Shown here: positions 11,732-25,200 of the stretch, in pieces | How positions within the stretch are numbered: the stretch's first letter is position 1 | Layout: each line of letters opens with the position of its first letter | Source of the DNA: Actinernus sp. WN-2022 | Lineage: Eukaryota > Cnidaria > Anthozoa > Actiniaria > Actinernidae | NCBI GenBank assembly: GCA_030867875.1 | Contig: JAOWCC010000577.1 | Location: 83,867,740-83,931,739, forward strand | Reading direction: 5' to 3' | DNA length: 64,000 nucleotides | Position numbers and translations under genes: made by a program | Notes under the pieces: model-generated | The model's input: the letters and a program-made list of their open reading frames with translations, nothing else | Databases searched by the model: none | What the model was told of the DNA's origin: nothing

Positions 11732-12018
11732 GAATCCTATGATTCTTTTCCGTTGTGAACAATTCTATGGTATCTTCATGTTCAACACAATTACGGCTAA
11801 TATTCAATATTCTTATTTCCACAATAAAGCTTTCATACGATTTACCTGTTTTATCAAGTGTGTATTCTTTTCAACATATTATACATAACAAATAATGAAA
11901 TGCGTCCTTACCATAAAATTTATCAAACGGATCACAGAATAATTAGGAACTGGTCATTTTTGGGGCTAAAACTTTGGTGTTACTTACACAAGTGCTACTG
12001 ATAACCAACACCTGTTTC

Positions 12019-12244
12019 TCAATTTTCTTGGATATCCACGGTGACATCGTTCGTCTGGTCATCCGGGTCTTCGGTGACGACATCAGGAATGTTGTAGATC
12101 GGGTTCTTCTCATCGATGACTCCTATGTTCAGGTCAGTGTATTCACCGAGGCGCATCAGAATGTCGTCCAGTCTGCTTTTCAGATCAGAGAAGATCGGTC
12201 TCTTGATGGGATCCTTCTTCCAGCAGTCCATCATGACGTCATAG
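12019..12244 (-). CDS. RTK last exon: alphaH-alphaI and C-tail
   Basis: 226 bases from acceptor ACACGTAG| to the stop at 12019-12021. [18 protein letters not shown] is the conserved CW...RP signature. The tail of about 45 residues has two tyrosine motifs (EYTDL, NPIYNIP) that could be phosphorylated and bind SH2/PTB proteins. The final intron is 8.3 kb and rich in transposons. Confidence 0.93.
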
Positions 12245-13222
12245 CTACGTGTACATTTCAAAAGAGTCAGGAATTTATTCAGTAAGATCATTCGCTTTCT
12301 ATTTGTTAAAATTAAATCAATAGTTACCCTTGTAAACTGGTTATCAATATAAATAAACCATGTGATTTCAGACGATGATTTCCTAGCTGCATGCAGGTGT
12401 AGCATGTAGACACTGGAAGCATGTTCAGGAATTGGAAAAGAAAATGTACTGTTTTCTATCACTGGGAATGCCTTGATCCCCAAACATAAATATTATTGCT
12501 ATTGTTTTCTAATAATAAGCTTAAAACAGTTACCTGATAAGTCAGCGCTTCTAGGTAAAGGAACCAAGAAAAAAATGGATTTACACCGAAGAACAGGAAC
12601 GTTCTTCAGTATCGGTATGGCTTTCGTTTGGTGGTAATGACATGCGCAGCTGTCTTTAAGAAATAAACGAAAACAAAACTAGCTAAACAAACGCTGCTTA
12701 AATTGTATCTTATATTTTACTTTTAGAAATAAAAATTGTCGTTTAGCCGGTATGACCTAAATATAGTTTTAAACTGACTAAGGAGTAACTAGGCAAAATA
12801 TTTTTTTTAGCAAAAAAGTGTGACACAATTTGTTTCTACTGTGGGCATATCAGAAGTTTTGGAACTGTAGCGGCTTGAGGATTCACGTAAAAACTGCAAT
12901 TAATAGCGTAAAATATACGTAACTAAATACTAATACCTATAATCATAACACAATAAGGACGTTTAAACCCTATCGTTGTACCGAACGAAATTGTACGAAG
13001 TTGAAGGTCCTCAACAATAAATGAATCACAACAGTATATGGAAAAGGCATAAAGGATGACTCATGTAACATGATATTTAAGGTCAAGCACGTAAATCACT
13101 AAGTAGACTATTAACTAGAACTCGATATCTTACATGGCTCCCCTAAATTACTCCCGCCTCCCGGTTAGAGCAGTGGTTAAGCTCCGGTCTGTCGAGCGGG
13201 AGGTCTCAGGTTCAAACCCCGG

Positions 13223-13261
<39 letters not shown>

Positions 13262-16200
13262 GGTGCTGCCTTTGTGAACCAACTGCAAATGGTTAGGCCT
13301 TCACGTCCTCTCGGATAAGGACGTAAAATCGTAGGTCCACTGACATGGCGGAGACAAGCCTCGTAGGGGACCTTGAGTCATATTGTTTGTTTCCTGTGGC
13401 GTTACGCCCAAATGTTGTAAATAAATAAATAACATTTACCTATTTATTACACCTGATGAACAACACAATGAATATACGGTAAGAGTCTGCAATGTTCTAA
13501 CTGTTCCTACAACAGTCTTACAGCAGCGTTAGTTCGATATGTCTTCTCAATGGGAATCTCCTCTCTCGCCTTCGCCGTACTGGCCGATGAGATACTATGC
13601 ATGTTTTCACTCACTGGTCCCGATTTCTCACCACAAGTAAGACCTTGTGTATCGAGCGATCGTAATGTGTGTAGCTCCTTCCCTTGCCGTCAGAGAACAG
13701 GTCTGCTCCTCGGAGCCTCACCTATCACACGTAACCGTCGTCACTTGCAAGAGTATCGGTGACTCGTGCAAGTCATCAGTTGTTACATGTATGTGGCAAG
13801 TTGTCTTCCTTCATTAGGACAATGTCTTCTACCTCGAGGTTCTTCTGTGGCCGAATTGAAACTACCTTCTGTCGTTCATGCAGAGCGTGTAAATAGTCTT
13901 TCCACCAGCGCGTCCAAAACTCATTTGCAATGTGTTGGACACAGCGCCACCGTTTCCTGCTGTATGCATTTGCCTCTCACATACGCCGTGCATGTGGCTT
14001 CCGTGTGGGATATTCATCTTAAAATGAATCCAATTGCAGTCGGTCTTCAGAATCTATTTCTTTATCTAGTCATGTTGTAATGCTACGATCGCTGCTTCTA
14101 ACTCGTGCCTTACCCCAACGAAGGTGGTTCCATGATCGGACTTCATTTGGCGAACTGGTCCACGTCGGCCCACAAATCGAAGATAGAAGTTGATAAACGA
14201 ATCCGTCGTTAGTGCCACTGCCGTCTCCATGTGTGTGGCACCTGAAAGCATGCACGTAAACAACACTCCGTAGCGCTTCAATTATTTGCCCTTCCTTTAT
14301 GTACACTTTTTTATAAGTAAAGGGAGGGGCTTCCTTGACTCGATCTTCTGGGGTATCCGCCATCTTTGGTTGTTGTGGCTCCTATCATCTTTATGCAGTT
14401 GATGCATCTGGACACATGACAGCCTACTGCTGAGTCGCGACCGATGATCCAAATGCCTGATGCTCTTATCTCGGCGTGAGTTCTAGCACGACCTTGACTT
14501 ATCTTGGAGTGGAAATGCCGAATGACAAGCTCCGCGCCGTGGCCCTTCCTGGTCAGCATGACACGATACTTAATTCCAAAAGCGTCCGCCGATTCTAAGG
14601 ATACCGTTATCATCAAGGATGGTGTCAAGTCGATAGATGGGCCAGCTCTTCCTCAACCCGGATGCACCTATGGTTCCACCCTGTAGTGCGTCGATCTTTT
14701 CTTGGAAGTGGAACTTCTGTACAGTCTTGACAATTTCGTCTTCTGCACGACAAAGATCGACGTTTACGGATCGATGGCTCTTCAGCAGGGTTGGTCTGCT
14801 TCGAGCCTCTTCGACACTCGCTTGTCTTCGATCGGTCTTGACCCTTCGTTGAAACTTCATACAAGCAGCAACAATCCATTTTGCCTCATGCTAGTCAGAG
14901 ACCTTCTCAACGCGGTTCACGAGGTTTAATTGCTCCTCGACGTTCACCTTAAACTTCGACTTCACCTCGGGATCGTTAGCGGCGATGTCTATTATGCCTT
15001 CAGGCGACTCTTGCTGAGCGAGTGTATCCCACAGAAACCTTGGGCCAGACCACCATCTCGTGTTCTCGATAAGGTATCGCGCGCGTAATCCTCATGATAC
15101 GGCATCGGCAGGGTTGTCAGCAGTTGCCACGTACCTCCACTGAGCGGGTGTAGTACGGTCACGAATTTGCTGCACTCGGTTCGCCACGTATATATGAAAA
15201 CGCCTGGCGTCATTTGTGATGTATCCGAGGACAGCCTTGCTATCCGTCCAGAATTCCCTCTTTAATATCATCATACTTTAGTTCCTTCGCGAGAAAGGCG
15301 CTTATGTTGACTGAGACAAGAGCCGCAGCGAGCTCTAACCTTGGTACGGTTTTCGGTTTGAGAGGCGTTACATGGCACTTGGCCATCATTAAACAGCAGT
15401 GTTTCTTGCCTCGACAATTCTCCTTCTTCAAGTAGGAGCACTGGCCGTAATCCTTAAGACTAGTATTGGAAAAGCTATGCAGCTCGACTGACTCGATTTC
15501 TCTGAAATCGGCTTGCTTATAGCAGAGGGGGATCTTCAGTTCTGCTAAGCACTGCAGGTCCTTTCTCCACCCTTCCCAAGCTGCGTGCACTGACTCCAGT
15601 ACCTTATCGTCCCTTCGATATTATCCTTACATAGCTGCTAGAGAATCTGCTTTCCCTTCAGTATAAATGGCGCAACAATTTGAAGGGGATCAAAGATTGA
15701 GCAGACGGTAGGGAGAATGGACCGACAAACGAAAACATCAATTAAATGTTCAACAAAGCAGTTCGTTATTGGTGTCGCTTGCATTGGTGCGAACCGATTT
15801 GTTGAGTATGATTCGGAAACAATCGGCTTATTATCGGGTTCGGTCGGTATCGAAAATGGAACTTCGGTCGCTAGCGTGGACGGAGATTGCGTGACAGAGT
15901 TCGCCTGCGTTACTAAATATTCGTTCAAACAAGTTTCTGAACAGTTTTCGCTTGGCAATTCGGCCTCTTCCGCGTATTCGACCTTGAAGATCGCATTCAA
16001 TTCAGCGCGTGCGATTTCGTAACTCTTTGTGAGCTCAAATGTCTTAAGTTCCTCCCTTGTTTGTCTAAGAGCGGCCTTCTTTTGAGATTCCATTTCCACT
16101 AATTGTATTTCCGCCCCAATCTTTCCAATTTTGTGGCCGTTGTTACGTTCCTTTCTATCAGGGAAGCTGACGAGGATTTCGAATAGCTTGACCTTTTCGA

Positions 16201-19200
16201 CGTTCCCGAACGGTTACAGCTCTCGGACCCTAGTTGCGAACTTCTTCGTTTCGTTTTAGTTCCATAATCCTGTTGTTTATCCACCTCAACATCTCGTTGT
16301 TTTCCTTATCAATTTATTCGAATTTCTCAGTAACTTCCTTGTGAGGTTAATCCTTTTCGGTTTGTAGCTGCAGCTCCTGTAAACAGCTTACTAAAATTTC
16401 GAAGGTTGACGATACCAATTCAAAGCGGGTCTCTAGAAACCCTATTTCACGTCTTAGTTGCTCAGCCTCGTCACAGTCTGAGATTAAATTCCTCAATTTA
16501 ATAATTTGCTCCACTCTCTATGAGCTGCATAATAATAATAATAATAATAATAATAATGTCTTTATTTCTCAACCGGTAAAATACATACCGAGTCATAATA
16601 ATACCGAGTCATAATAATACAATACCGAGTCATAATAATACAATAAATATTAGTAATACAATATATCTTAATAAGTATAGTAAACATAAATGTAACAATT
16701 GTATATAATTAAAGGGCCAAGTTATATCTAAGGATTAATCTATTTACAACGAGTTCTTGAAGCGAGAGGTGTTTATTTTAGGCAAAAGGGAGGATTGTTT
16801 TCTGAGGTTCCTGGAAGGAGGTTTAATTTTGGGCATAAGATGAGTCAGAGGGTGATTAGAGTTATTGCGGACTTTACTGAAAATCTGTTTGTCATACCTG
16901 TGGAGTAATTCTCTGATTCGTAAGTGACTAGTAGTGTAATTTCTCTTAAAACATCTGTCTAGAAAACACAGGATGATAGATAAGTCAGGCTCAGAAGAGC
17001 CGTATACAGGTAAGCCATATGTTATTTTAGGTACTATTATAGATAGAATGTTAGTCTCGTTCCAAAAGTTCGACCTTAAATTGTCGGCCCTTTTCGGTCA
17101 TTACCCATGCTCGTTCGGACATAACTTTCACTTAATCTCTGAGTCACTCCGCTCCCGAAAGTAACACATGTTAAAGATATCACAAAAGACCTAAGGCCTA
17201 TTTCGTTAACACCAACTCTATCTAAAGTGGCTGAAGATTTTGTAGTGCAGGCTCACGTAAAACCGGCGGTGCTCAAGCACATTGGTCCTGACCAGTTTAG
17301 GTGTATCCCTAACCTGTCGACCAGTCACGCCTTGATAAGCATGATACACCATTGGTCCAAAGCAACCGATGGGTCAGGGAATGATGTCAGAGTTTTTGCC
17401 TTAGATTACCGGAAAGCTTTTGACCTGATCGACCACACCCTATTAATTAATAAGCTCGCCAACCACGGTATAAACCCGCATATTCTGAACAGGATTTGCG
17501 ATTTTCTATCGAATAGGCGCCAACGTGTTAAGCTTGCAAGTGATTGCTTCTCAGAGTGGGAGTCAGTGCCGGCAGGGGTACCTCAGGGTACCAAATTAGG
17601 CTCCTGGCTATTCATAGTTATGATCAATGATCTGAATGCCCCATCCGCAAATGGTATTTTCAAATATGTAGACGATACCACGATTCACGAAGTAATAAAA
17701 AAGAACGAATGCAGCCACACACAGGATATAATTAATCGTGTAGATCAGTGGTCTAAAGAGAACAGATTTGAATTGCATCCAAAGAAATGTAAAGAACTCA
17801 AAATCTCGTTCTCTAGAATACCGAGAATTTATGACACCTTTACGGTAGGGGAGGCAACTCTTGGTGAAGTGGACGAAATTAAAATTCTAGGTGTAACATT
17901 ACAGAATAATCTTAAATGGAACTCTCATATTTCGGACACCATCAAAAAAGCGTCAAAGAGACTATACTTCCTAGTTCAGCTTAAGGGCGCTAATGTTTCT
18001 GCAGACGAACTTGTCCAATTTTATACTGCCTGTATTCAATCTGTGTTGTTATATGCCAGCCCGGTATTTCATTATAGTCTCCCAGATAATCTTAGCTGTT
18101 CACTTGAACGAATACAAAAACGAGCCCTACGCATTATATATGGATACGATCTTTCGTACTCTGACCAGCTTAACTTTTCTGGTCTATGTAGCCTTGCGGA
18201 CCGTAGGTCACAACTCTGCCAGAGTTTATTTCGGAGGATACTGTCGCATCCAGAGGGAAATCTATATGGCCTCCTACCGTTTAATGCAACGCGCCCAACT
18301 GTTACCTTAAGGAGTAGAAATCCTATGTGTATACCATCATGTAGAACTAATAGATATAGAAACACCTTTATAATATCGGGCGCAAATGATTACAATAACA
18401 ATTGTAAGTAACTATAATCGATGTATTTAGACATTTTTAATTGTAATATAGCATTAGTTTAATTAGAGCAGTATATAGTATATCCTTCTTGAAACTTAGT
18501 TAACTTATCTAGAACCATATTAATGTAAATCTCCGTAATTCAGTTTTTTCTGTAAGTGAGAAATATTTGTAATAAACGATCTATCTATCTATCTATCTAC
18601 GTCCATTGGCTTGTAAGGCCTTTTACGATGAGTTTCGAAAGGTCTACTCTTCTCGTAGAAAGAGGTTTTACTGTAGCGGCTTGAGGCCCTGCTGGGATAA
18701 TTTCGTTCGGCTCCATTTACGCTGCATGAGGATAGTTTTTTTTAGTAATACACTGCGAAACCAGCAACACCGAACTTGATGATTATTCTTTATTATTTTA
18801 TCACCGAATCCACGGAAAAACTGAAATCAATTAATAGAGTAAAATATATGTAACTAAATATTAATTCTTATAGTCATAACACAATAAGGACATTTAAACC
18901 CTATCGTTGTACCGAACTAAATTGTAAAAAGTTGAAGATCCTTAAAGTGCCTATGAAACGAAATTTTTGTCATTAAAATAAAGATCCCATTTGAAAGTTC
19001 TTTTGAAATGAGGAAGAATGGTGTTTATTGTTTGTCATCTCGTTCCAGAGATATTAAGGTTTTTTATAATATGCAAATTAGATTATCTGTGACGTCATTA
19101 GATGGACAAATAACAAATGAAGAATATCTCTGCAAATAGTTGGTAAAAACAATTAAAATTTGCATGGTACTAGGGAAAACGTACATCATTATGCAAATTA

Positions 19201-22200
19201 AGATGTTACCATGGTAACACTCTAGGCCACAGGCTCATTCAATGAGGAAAATAAATTTCCTAATTTATCCTTTTTCAAACACATAATTTCTACGGTGGGC
19301 ATGTCAAAAGGTTTGGAACCGTGTAAGCATTGTATGCGAGTGGCTTAAAGTGAATTATTTTATGTAACAGTCATAAAAACTAAAATGTTAGGTTCAAGGT
19401 GAAAAGAGCCTGGAGCCTAGAGTGTTACCATGGTAACATCGTAGTTTGCATTATAATGTGCGTTTTCAATAGTACCATACATGTGCAAAGTTTCAATTGC
19501 TTTTACTGACTATATGCAGATATATTGTTCATTTGTTATTTGTCCTCATGGCTGTGTCCACCCAATGACGTCACATATCATCTAATTTGCATATTCTAAA
19601 CACCTTAATATCTCTGGAACAAGATGAGATATTGACAAGCAATAAATACCATTCATCCTCATTTGATAAGGACTTTGAAATGGGATCTTAATTTTAATGA
19701 CGAAAATTCCGTTTCATAGGCACTTTAACAATAAATGAATCACAACAGTATATTGAAAAGGAATAGAGGATGAATCATGCGGAAAATGTAGAAATCCTTG
19801 ACCCGATTATTGCTTATATCTTACACAAGATGGTCATAGTAATCACATACCTCTTTCCTCCCGTAGCGTTAGCGTCGATCTAACCATGCGGTCGTATAAC
19901 ATGATAAATGTACTTAAGGTCAATCACGTAAAGCACTAAGAAGGCTATTAACTAGAACTCGATATCTTACATGGCTCCCCTAAATTACTTGCAATTTACA
20001 TATAGTGTAGGCATTGTATGCGGGTGGCTTAAAGTAAATTAGTTTGTATAACAGAGATAACAACTACAAATTTATGTTCTAAGTGAAAGGAGTCTGGGGC
20101 CAAGAGTGTTTCCAACGCAACATCATGATCTCCACAGTGCTGTGTGTTTTCCTTAGCACCATACATGTGCAAAGTTTTGATTGTTTTTATCCACTATTTG
20201 CAGATATATTCTTTATTTTGTGATTGTCTTATGGCTGTGTCAATTTATGACCTCGCAGACCACCTAATTTGCATATATTAAAAAGATGTTAATATCTCGG
20301 GAACGAGATAAGATATTGACAAACAGAAAACGTCATTCTTCCTAATTTCGAAAGGACTTTCAAATGAGATCTTAATTTGATTGACGAAAAAGTCTCTTCA
20401 TTACCACTTTAAATACATTATTGCATTGTATTCTATTTTCCGACACGTTCTGCCAATCAAGTGTTTGGCTAATCAAGTGACGGCATGGTTAGAACTGTTT
20501 ACTCCGATATTATAAATTTCTTTAGGTTAGCTATTTAAAGAATATAACATTTCAAAATCTCTACTCACATTTCATCGAGGCAGAGGTCAGGTTTCTCCAA
20601 TCGGCATCCATTCTTGATATGACGCAATACATCGATGTTGTCCATTGAGGCGTATGGAGTTCCTCCTGAACAAGAGTAATTGATATATTAACGATGAATA
20701 TGAACAGAAGAAAAATGTTTTTAAACAAAATTTAAGAGGAGTGGTTTCTGTTTCAGGAAAGCTGAGCTAAGCTTAAATTATGCAATTTATAAACAGATAC
20801 AATACATTTAGACAGGGCTGTATTAGTTGAAGTTGTTTTGTAAAACACAAATAGTTGATTGACCATCAGCAAATAAAAAATATAATTGGAACAGTAAATT
20901 AATCAATGATAATAATAATAATAATATGTTTGAACATTACATACATGATGAAGATGGTAATGATAAATAAATAATATAATTAATTACATTGCTCAGGTGT
21001 CCTAGCAATATATCGACCGCGTTTGACAACAAGGCAATATAAAAACAGTTAATTTGATCTATGTTAATCAGCTAGAACATTTATGTCATGAATGCATATT
21101 TTTGATAGATTGTAAATGTAACTCAAGAAAATTATTCTTTATTGTATCTTATATAATAATACGCTAAGTGTGTGTGTGTAACGCTCTTTCCCAGGCTCCC
21201 TCGATCCTCAAGCATGTTAAGGCCTGGTTAATTTAACAGAAAATAGATTTACGTTGAAAAATATTTTCTGACAGAAATAACAGTTTAAACAAAGTCTAAT
21301 TACACCATAATACTAATATCAACTTCCTTAAATTTGTTAAGTGGATGGTTGTCGTATCACGTGATCCATGACGTCATAATTATATAAAATCGTTTAAGTG
21401 AAATGCGGCTGCGACGATAACATATGAATACAAAGTAACCCTGCTAAAACATTACTCCTCCCGCAGTGTTTCAGACCACGCTTAGAAAACATGACTATCA
21501 TGTAAAGATAAGGAGACATTAAGGGTACAAAAAGTCACGTGACCTATTTTGCATATTTTCGTCTTACTTACTCGTTAACGAAACATTGTAGTCATCTTTT
21601 CTAAGCTGATTTAGGTAAAAGGCTTCAACCTTAACTAAACATATCCACTCATCATCCTAGCTGTTTTAAACTCGGAGCCGCGTTTTTGATTTACTGATTT
21701 CGTGTTCTAAGTCACGTGACAGACCACGTGACACGTATTACTACACGCAAACCACTTAAGGCAGTCAAGAATGGCGATACCTATTATCGTGAGAAACTTG
21801 GCGTACTTACCATAACCGGCTGTGCTGAAATAAGGAAAACAGTTTTTATCCGAAATTTGACCCCTGAACCAGGCCTTAACATGCTTGAGTCGATATCCTA
21901 ATATGGCAGACGAAAATGGCGCCAAAAAGTGACGGCCACAGGTATCCGAACGAAGACGACGAATCATGCGAAAAAAATGCTCTCTGTCTTGGTTCTTGGT
22001 TGCATTTGAAGAAAGAATTTTAAAAAGAAATGAGTTTTGTCAAGTTCTACACTGGAATCTGTTTTAGGAAAAACCTGGACGAGCAAGCCATCGAGTTTAC
22101 GGTAAACTGTTTTAGGAAAAACCTAGGCGAGCAAGCCATCTAGTTTACGGGAATGTTTTCGGGAAAATCTATCGCCAGACGAAGCGGCCGAAGTCAAACG

Positions 22201-25200
22201 AACGAATGAGGTAACACGAGGTATTCAAATACAGTTAGAAATGTTGTCCGTGGAAACGGCTGTTCATTTTTTAATCTTACAACGCTATGGTGTATCGAAG
22301 AGCAAGATATTTTGTCCATGTACGTTCTCTGTAGTTTCCTGTGTTCTTAGATATAAACATAGGGCCCTTAAGGGCAACTCGTGGAAGATAAGTGAGCTAC
22401 GTCGGCATATACTAAAAATCACGTGACCGATGACGTCATCGCCACTAAGTGATTTGTGGGAACCCAATACCATGCCTGTCCAAGTCTGAACTGTCTGGCA
22501 TTAGAAATGAGGGAGATATAGGCATGTACTTAAAATCACGTGACCGATGACGTCATCTTTACGTCATCACTACTAGGTGCATGATAGGGACCCACTACCA
22601 TGTCTGTCCAGGTTTTAGCCGGCTGGCATTAGAAACGAGGGCGACATGGGCATATACTTAAAATCACGTGACCGATGACGTCATCCTACATCATTGCCAC
22701 TAGGTGCTTGATAGGGACCCACTACCATGTCTGTCCAGGTTTGAAGTGTCTGGCATTAGAAGGGCACCGTCAATACATATTTTCCAGCATGACCAACTTT
22801 GGACGCGTACCATCAACTCCGTCAATATATCTTCGGAAATTCGAACACTATACGGACTATTCGGACAGCCAACGGAGAGACCCCGATGTACACAGAAAAA
22901 ACGAAGTACACACCATAAAACGATGAATAAATTAGCTCGGAGCACTAACCCAAATAACTCGTGTTCTGCGATTGCGCGCATCCATGAGTTAAAAACCAAC
23001 TGTTTCCTGGCCCAACTATCGCAGGCTCTTCAGACCAGAAACTCACTACAACCAGACATTCAAATAACTTGGCTTTTCATTATTGTTTTTATTCTGTTTT
23101 CCTGCTTTATCAATGCTATTTCTGCAACGATATTTGTTTGAATTCATGACTCGAGCTGCCTCAGGTGACCGTAGGAACTGGCGTCAGTTTTGGCACTTTT
23201 TTCGATAATACGCGTACGTATAATTGTGTTCGTCGGTTTGAGAAATTAACTGAGATCCGTAAATATTATTGCCTTTTATCAAAATACAACTTCGAAAACA
23301 TGGCGCCATTGCATTGTAATTGTGTCAGTAGTAGGCTTTAGCACATTCTGCCGGCAGAATTTCGAGCATAATAGGGCCTCAGGGCAGAATAGGCCATTTT
23401 GCATATTTTGGCGCCTGGGAACGAGGAAAAGTGGGGACGAGAGGGAGCTGGATACGAACAAAACAAAGATGGTGGCGGAACAAACAGAAATCATTGACCA
23501 TGACGAAGAAGGTCAAGAAAGACAGTTGGTTACCAATGCTTTAACTTATCTTAACTTTATTGCAGGCTCCGAAAAAGTCCGACCTATAGCTTGTAAACGT
23601 AAAATTAGTACTAATCCATGAAATAAATGAAATAATCGGCTTGTACACGCTAAAACTGGAACTGCCCCAAATTTTCAGAAGTATAAATTCGAGCATAATA
23701 GTACTTTTGGAGCATAATTTCGAGCAGAATAGTCTTTTTTTTGGGCAATTCTTTCGAGCAGAATAGCCTTTTTTTCGAGCAGAATGTGCTAAAGCCTAGT
23801 CAGTAGTCGGTCAGCTGGCTAGACTATGTTACTGTATCATATTTGTTGATTTCATGTAAGTTCCGCGTGTCCCTGCTAATTTCTTATAATAGCTTAGTAC
23901 AGTGCACAATATCATGTCTTATATATTTATATTTATATATATATTATTTGTATTTATATTTATATAATTATCTATTAGCTAATCATAATCATAGTTTTGT
24001 TAGTAGTACTATTATTGTTAATTTTCTTTGATGAGAGTATATTAGCTAATTTTATGGTTGATACGTCTTTCCCACGGTAAATAAAGTTCAGTGATTCATA
24101 GCGTTAAACATATTAGTTATTACGCTTCTTAGTTAGTAAACTCACCCATAGTCATAATCTCCCACAGCACCACACCAAATGACCAACTGTGAAATGAAAA
24201 CACTCGTTATTCTAATATATATTGCATCAATACTTCCACTATATATGTCATGTCACCACTCATTTCTCATAGAGTTTTTCTGTACAAAAGAGTACTCCAT
24301 AGTATCCCAGACCTATTTGCGCTCCTAGTATTTCCAGGATCGCGGTGCAAGACCGGAAATCCGTATTGTATTTGTTTATAACGGAACAGATTACTCCATG
24401 ATCACTCTATACGGTAAGATAATATTTTGTATTCTTTTCAAATCGTTATTACTGCTGCTGGCTGTTTATTGGGTAACATTCAATATAAATATCATACTAA
24501 AAAAACGTGTTATCGTGGAAGGTCATGGTTTGTCTCATATTTATTGTTGGCTTTTGACTCCTGCAACAATACTGCCTTTTGTAAAATTAAATTTTAATAC
24601 GAGTATTTTCATTTTTTGGTATATCCTAATGGTTTAAAGGAGCTGTGTCACGGTAATAGACTATACCTTCACCTTCTGGTATTAGTGTATGCTATCCAAG
24701 GAAGTAAAACTCTAAGAAAATCTAAGATACATTCGCGTTCCGGGCCGGAAACAGTTATTTTCACCGATTTTGATATGAACTAACGAACCTATCGGCCATA
24801 ATCAAAGCAAATATGCAAAAATGACTAACAAATAGTGTATCTAAACAGTCTCCAGGGAAAATATTGAAAGTTCTTTCAATTAAGCATTGAGGGAGGGAAG
24901 TTTAACTGTTTGTATCCAATTAACAGCCACTAACCGAGCGATTACTCAAAACATGCGCAGTACCATGATATAGCCCCTTTAAGCTATTCAACAAACATTT
25001 ACCTAAATGTTATCCAAAGTTATCCATCTTTTGTGCCTTTTCTGGGTCCTTAAATTGTGATCATTTTGTTGGCAACAACACGCGAAATTAAGACATTGTT
25101 GCACGGTTTCGTTGCACAAAACATGTGAAAAATCAAACGCCCAGCTCACTAAATACTCATTTCCATTTCGAGAGCCGCCTAAACTTAGGATATGTGGAGT

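Larger units (their letters stand above)
13700..16500 (-). mobile_element. BEL/Pao LTR retrotransposon remnant 1
   Basis: On the minus strand, frames in order give a gag-like coiled coil (16284-15850), the end of the reverse transcriptase ([19 protein letters not shown], near 15660), RNase H, the integrase zinc region, the integrase core, and a DUF5641-like C-terminal domain. Protease and most of the reverse transcriptase are missing, so gag-like sequence runs straight into the polymerase tail. Many frameshifts and stops are present and no LTRs were identified. It lies in the last RTK intron, on the same strand as the RTK. Confidence 0.85.

Noticed and set aside
13152..13230. Functional tRNA gene
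   Set aside because: A and B boxes are present, but the acceptor stem does not close well and a non-tRNA body with an A-rich tail follows; SINE head instead.
13766..14080. 104-codon plus-strand ORF
   Set aside because: Antisense shadow of the BEL integrase C-terminal region.
16530..18600. Single LINE with twin-primed inversion
   Set aside because: Both halves have their own 3' tail and their C-terminal sequences are different.
22404..22765. CRISPR-like array
   Set aside because: Units of about 120 bp without short constant repeats and unique spacers; a simple tandem repeat in eukaryotic DNA.
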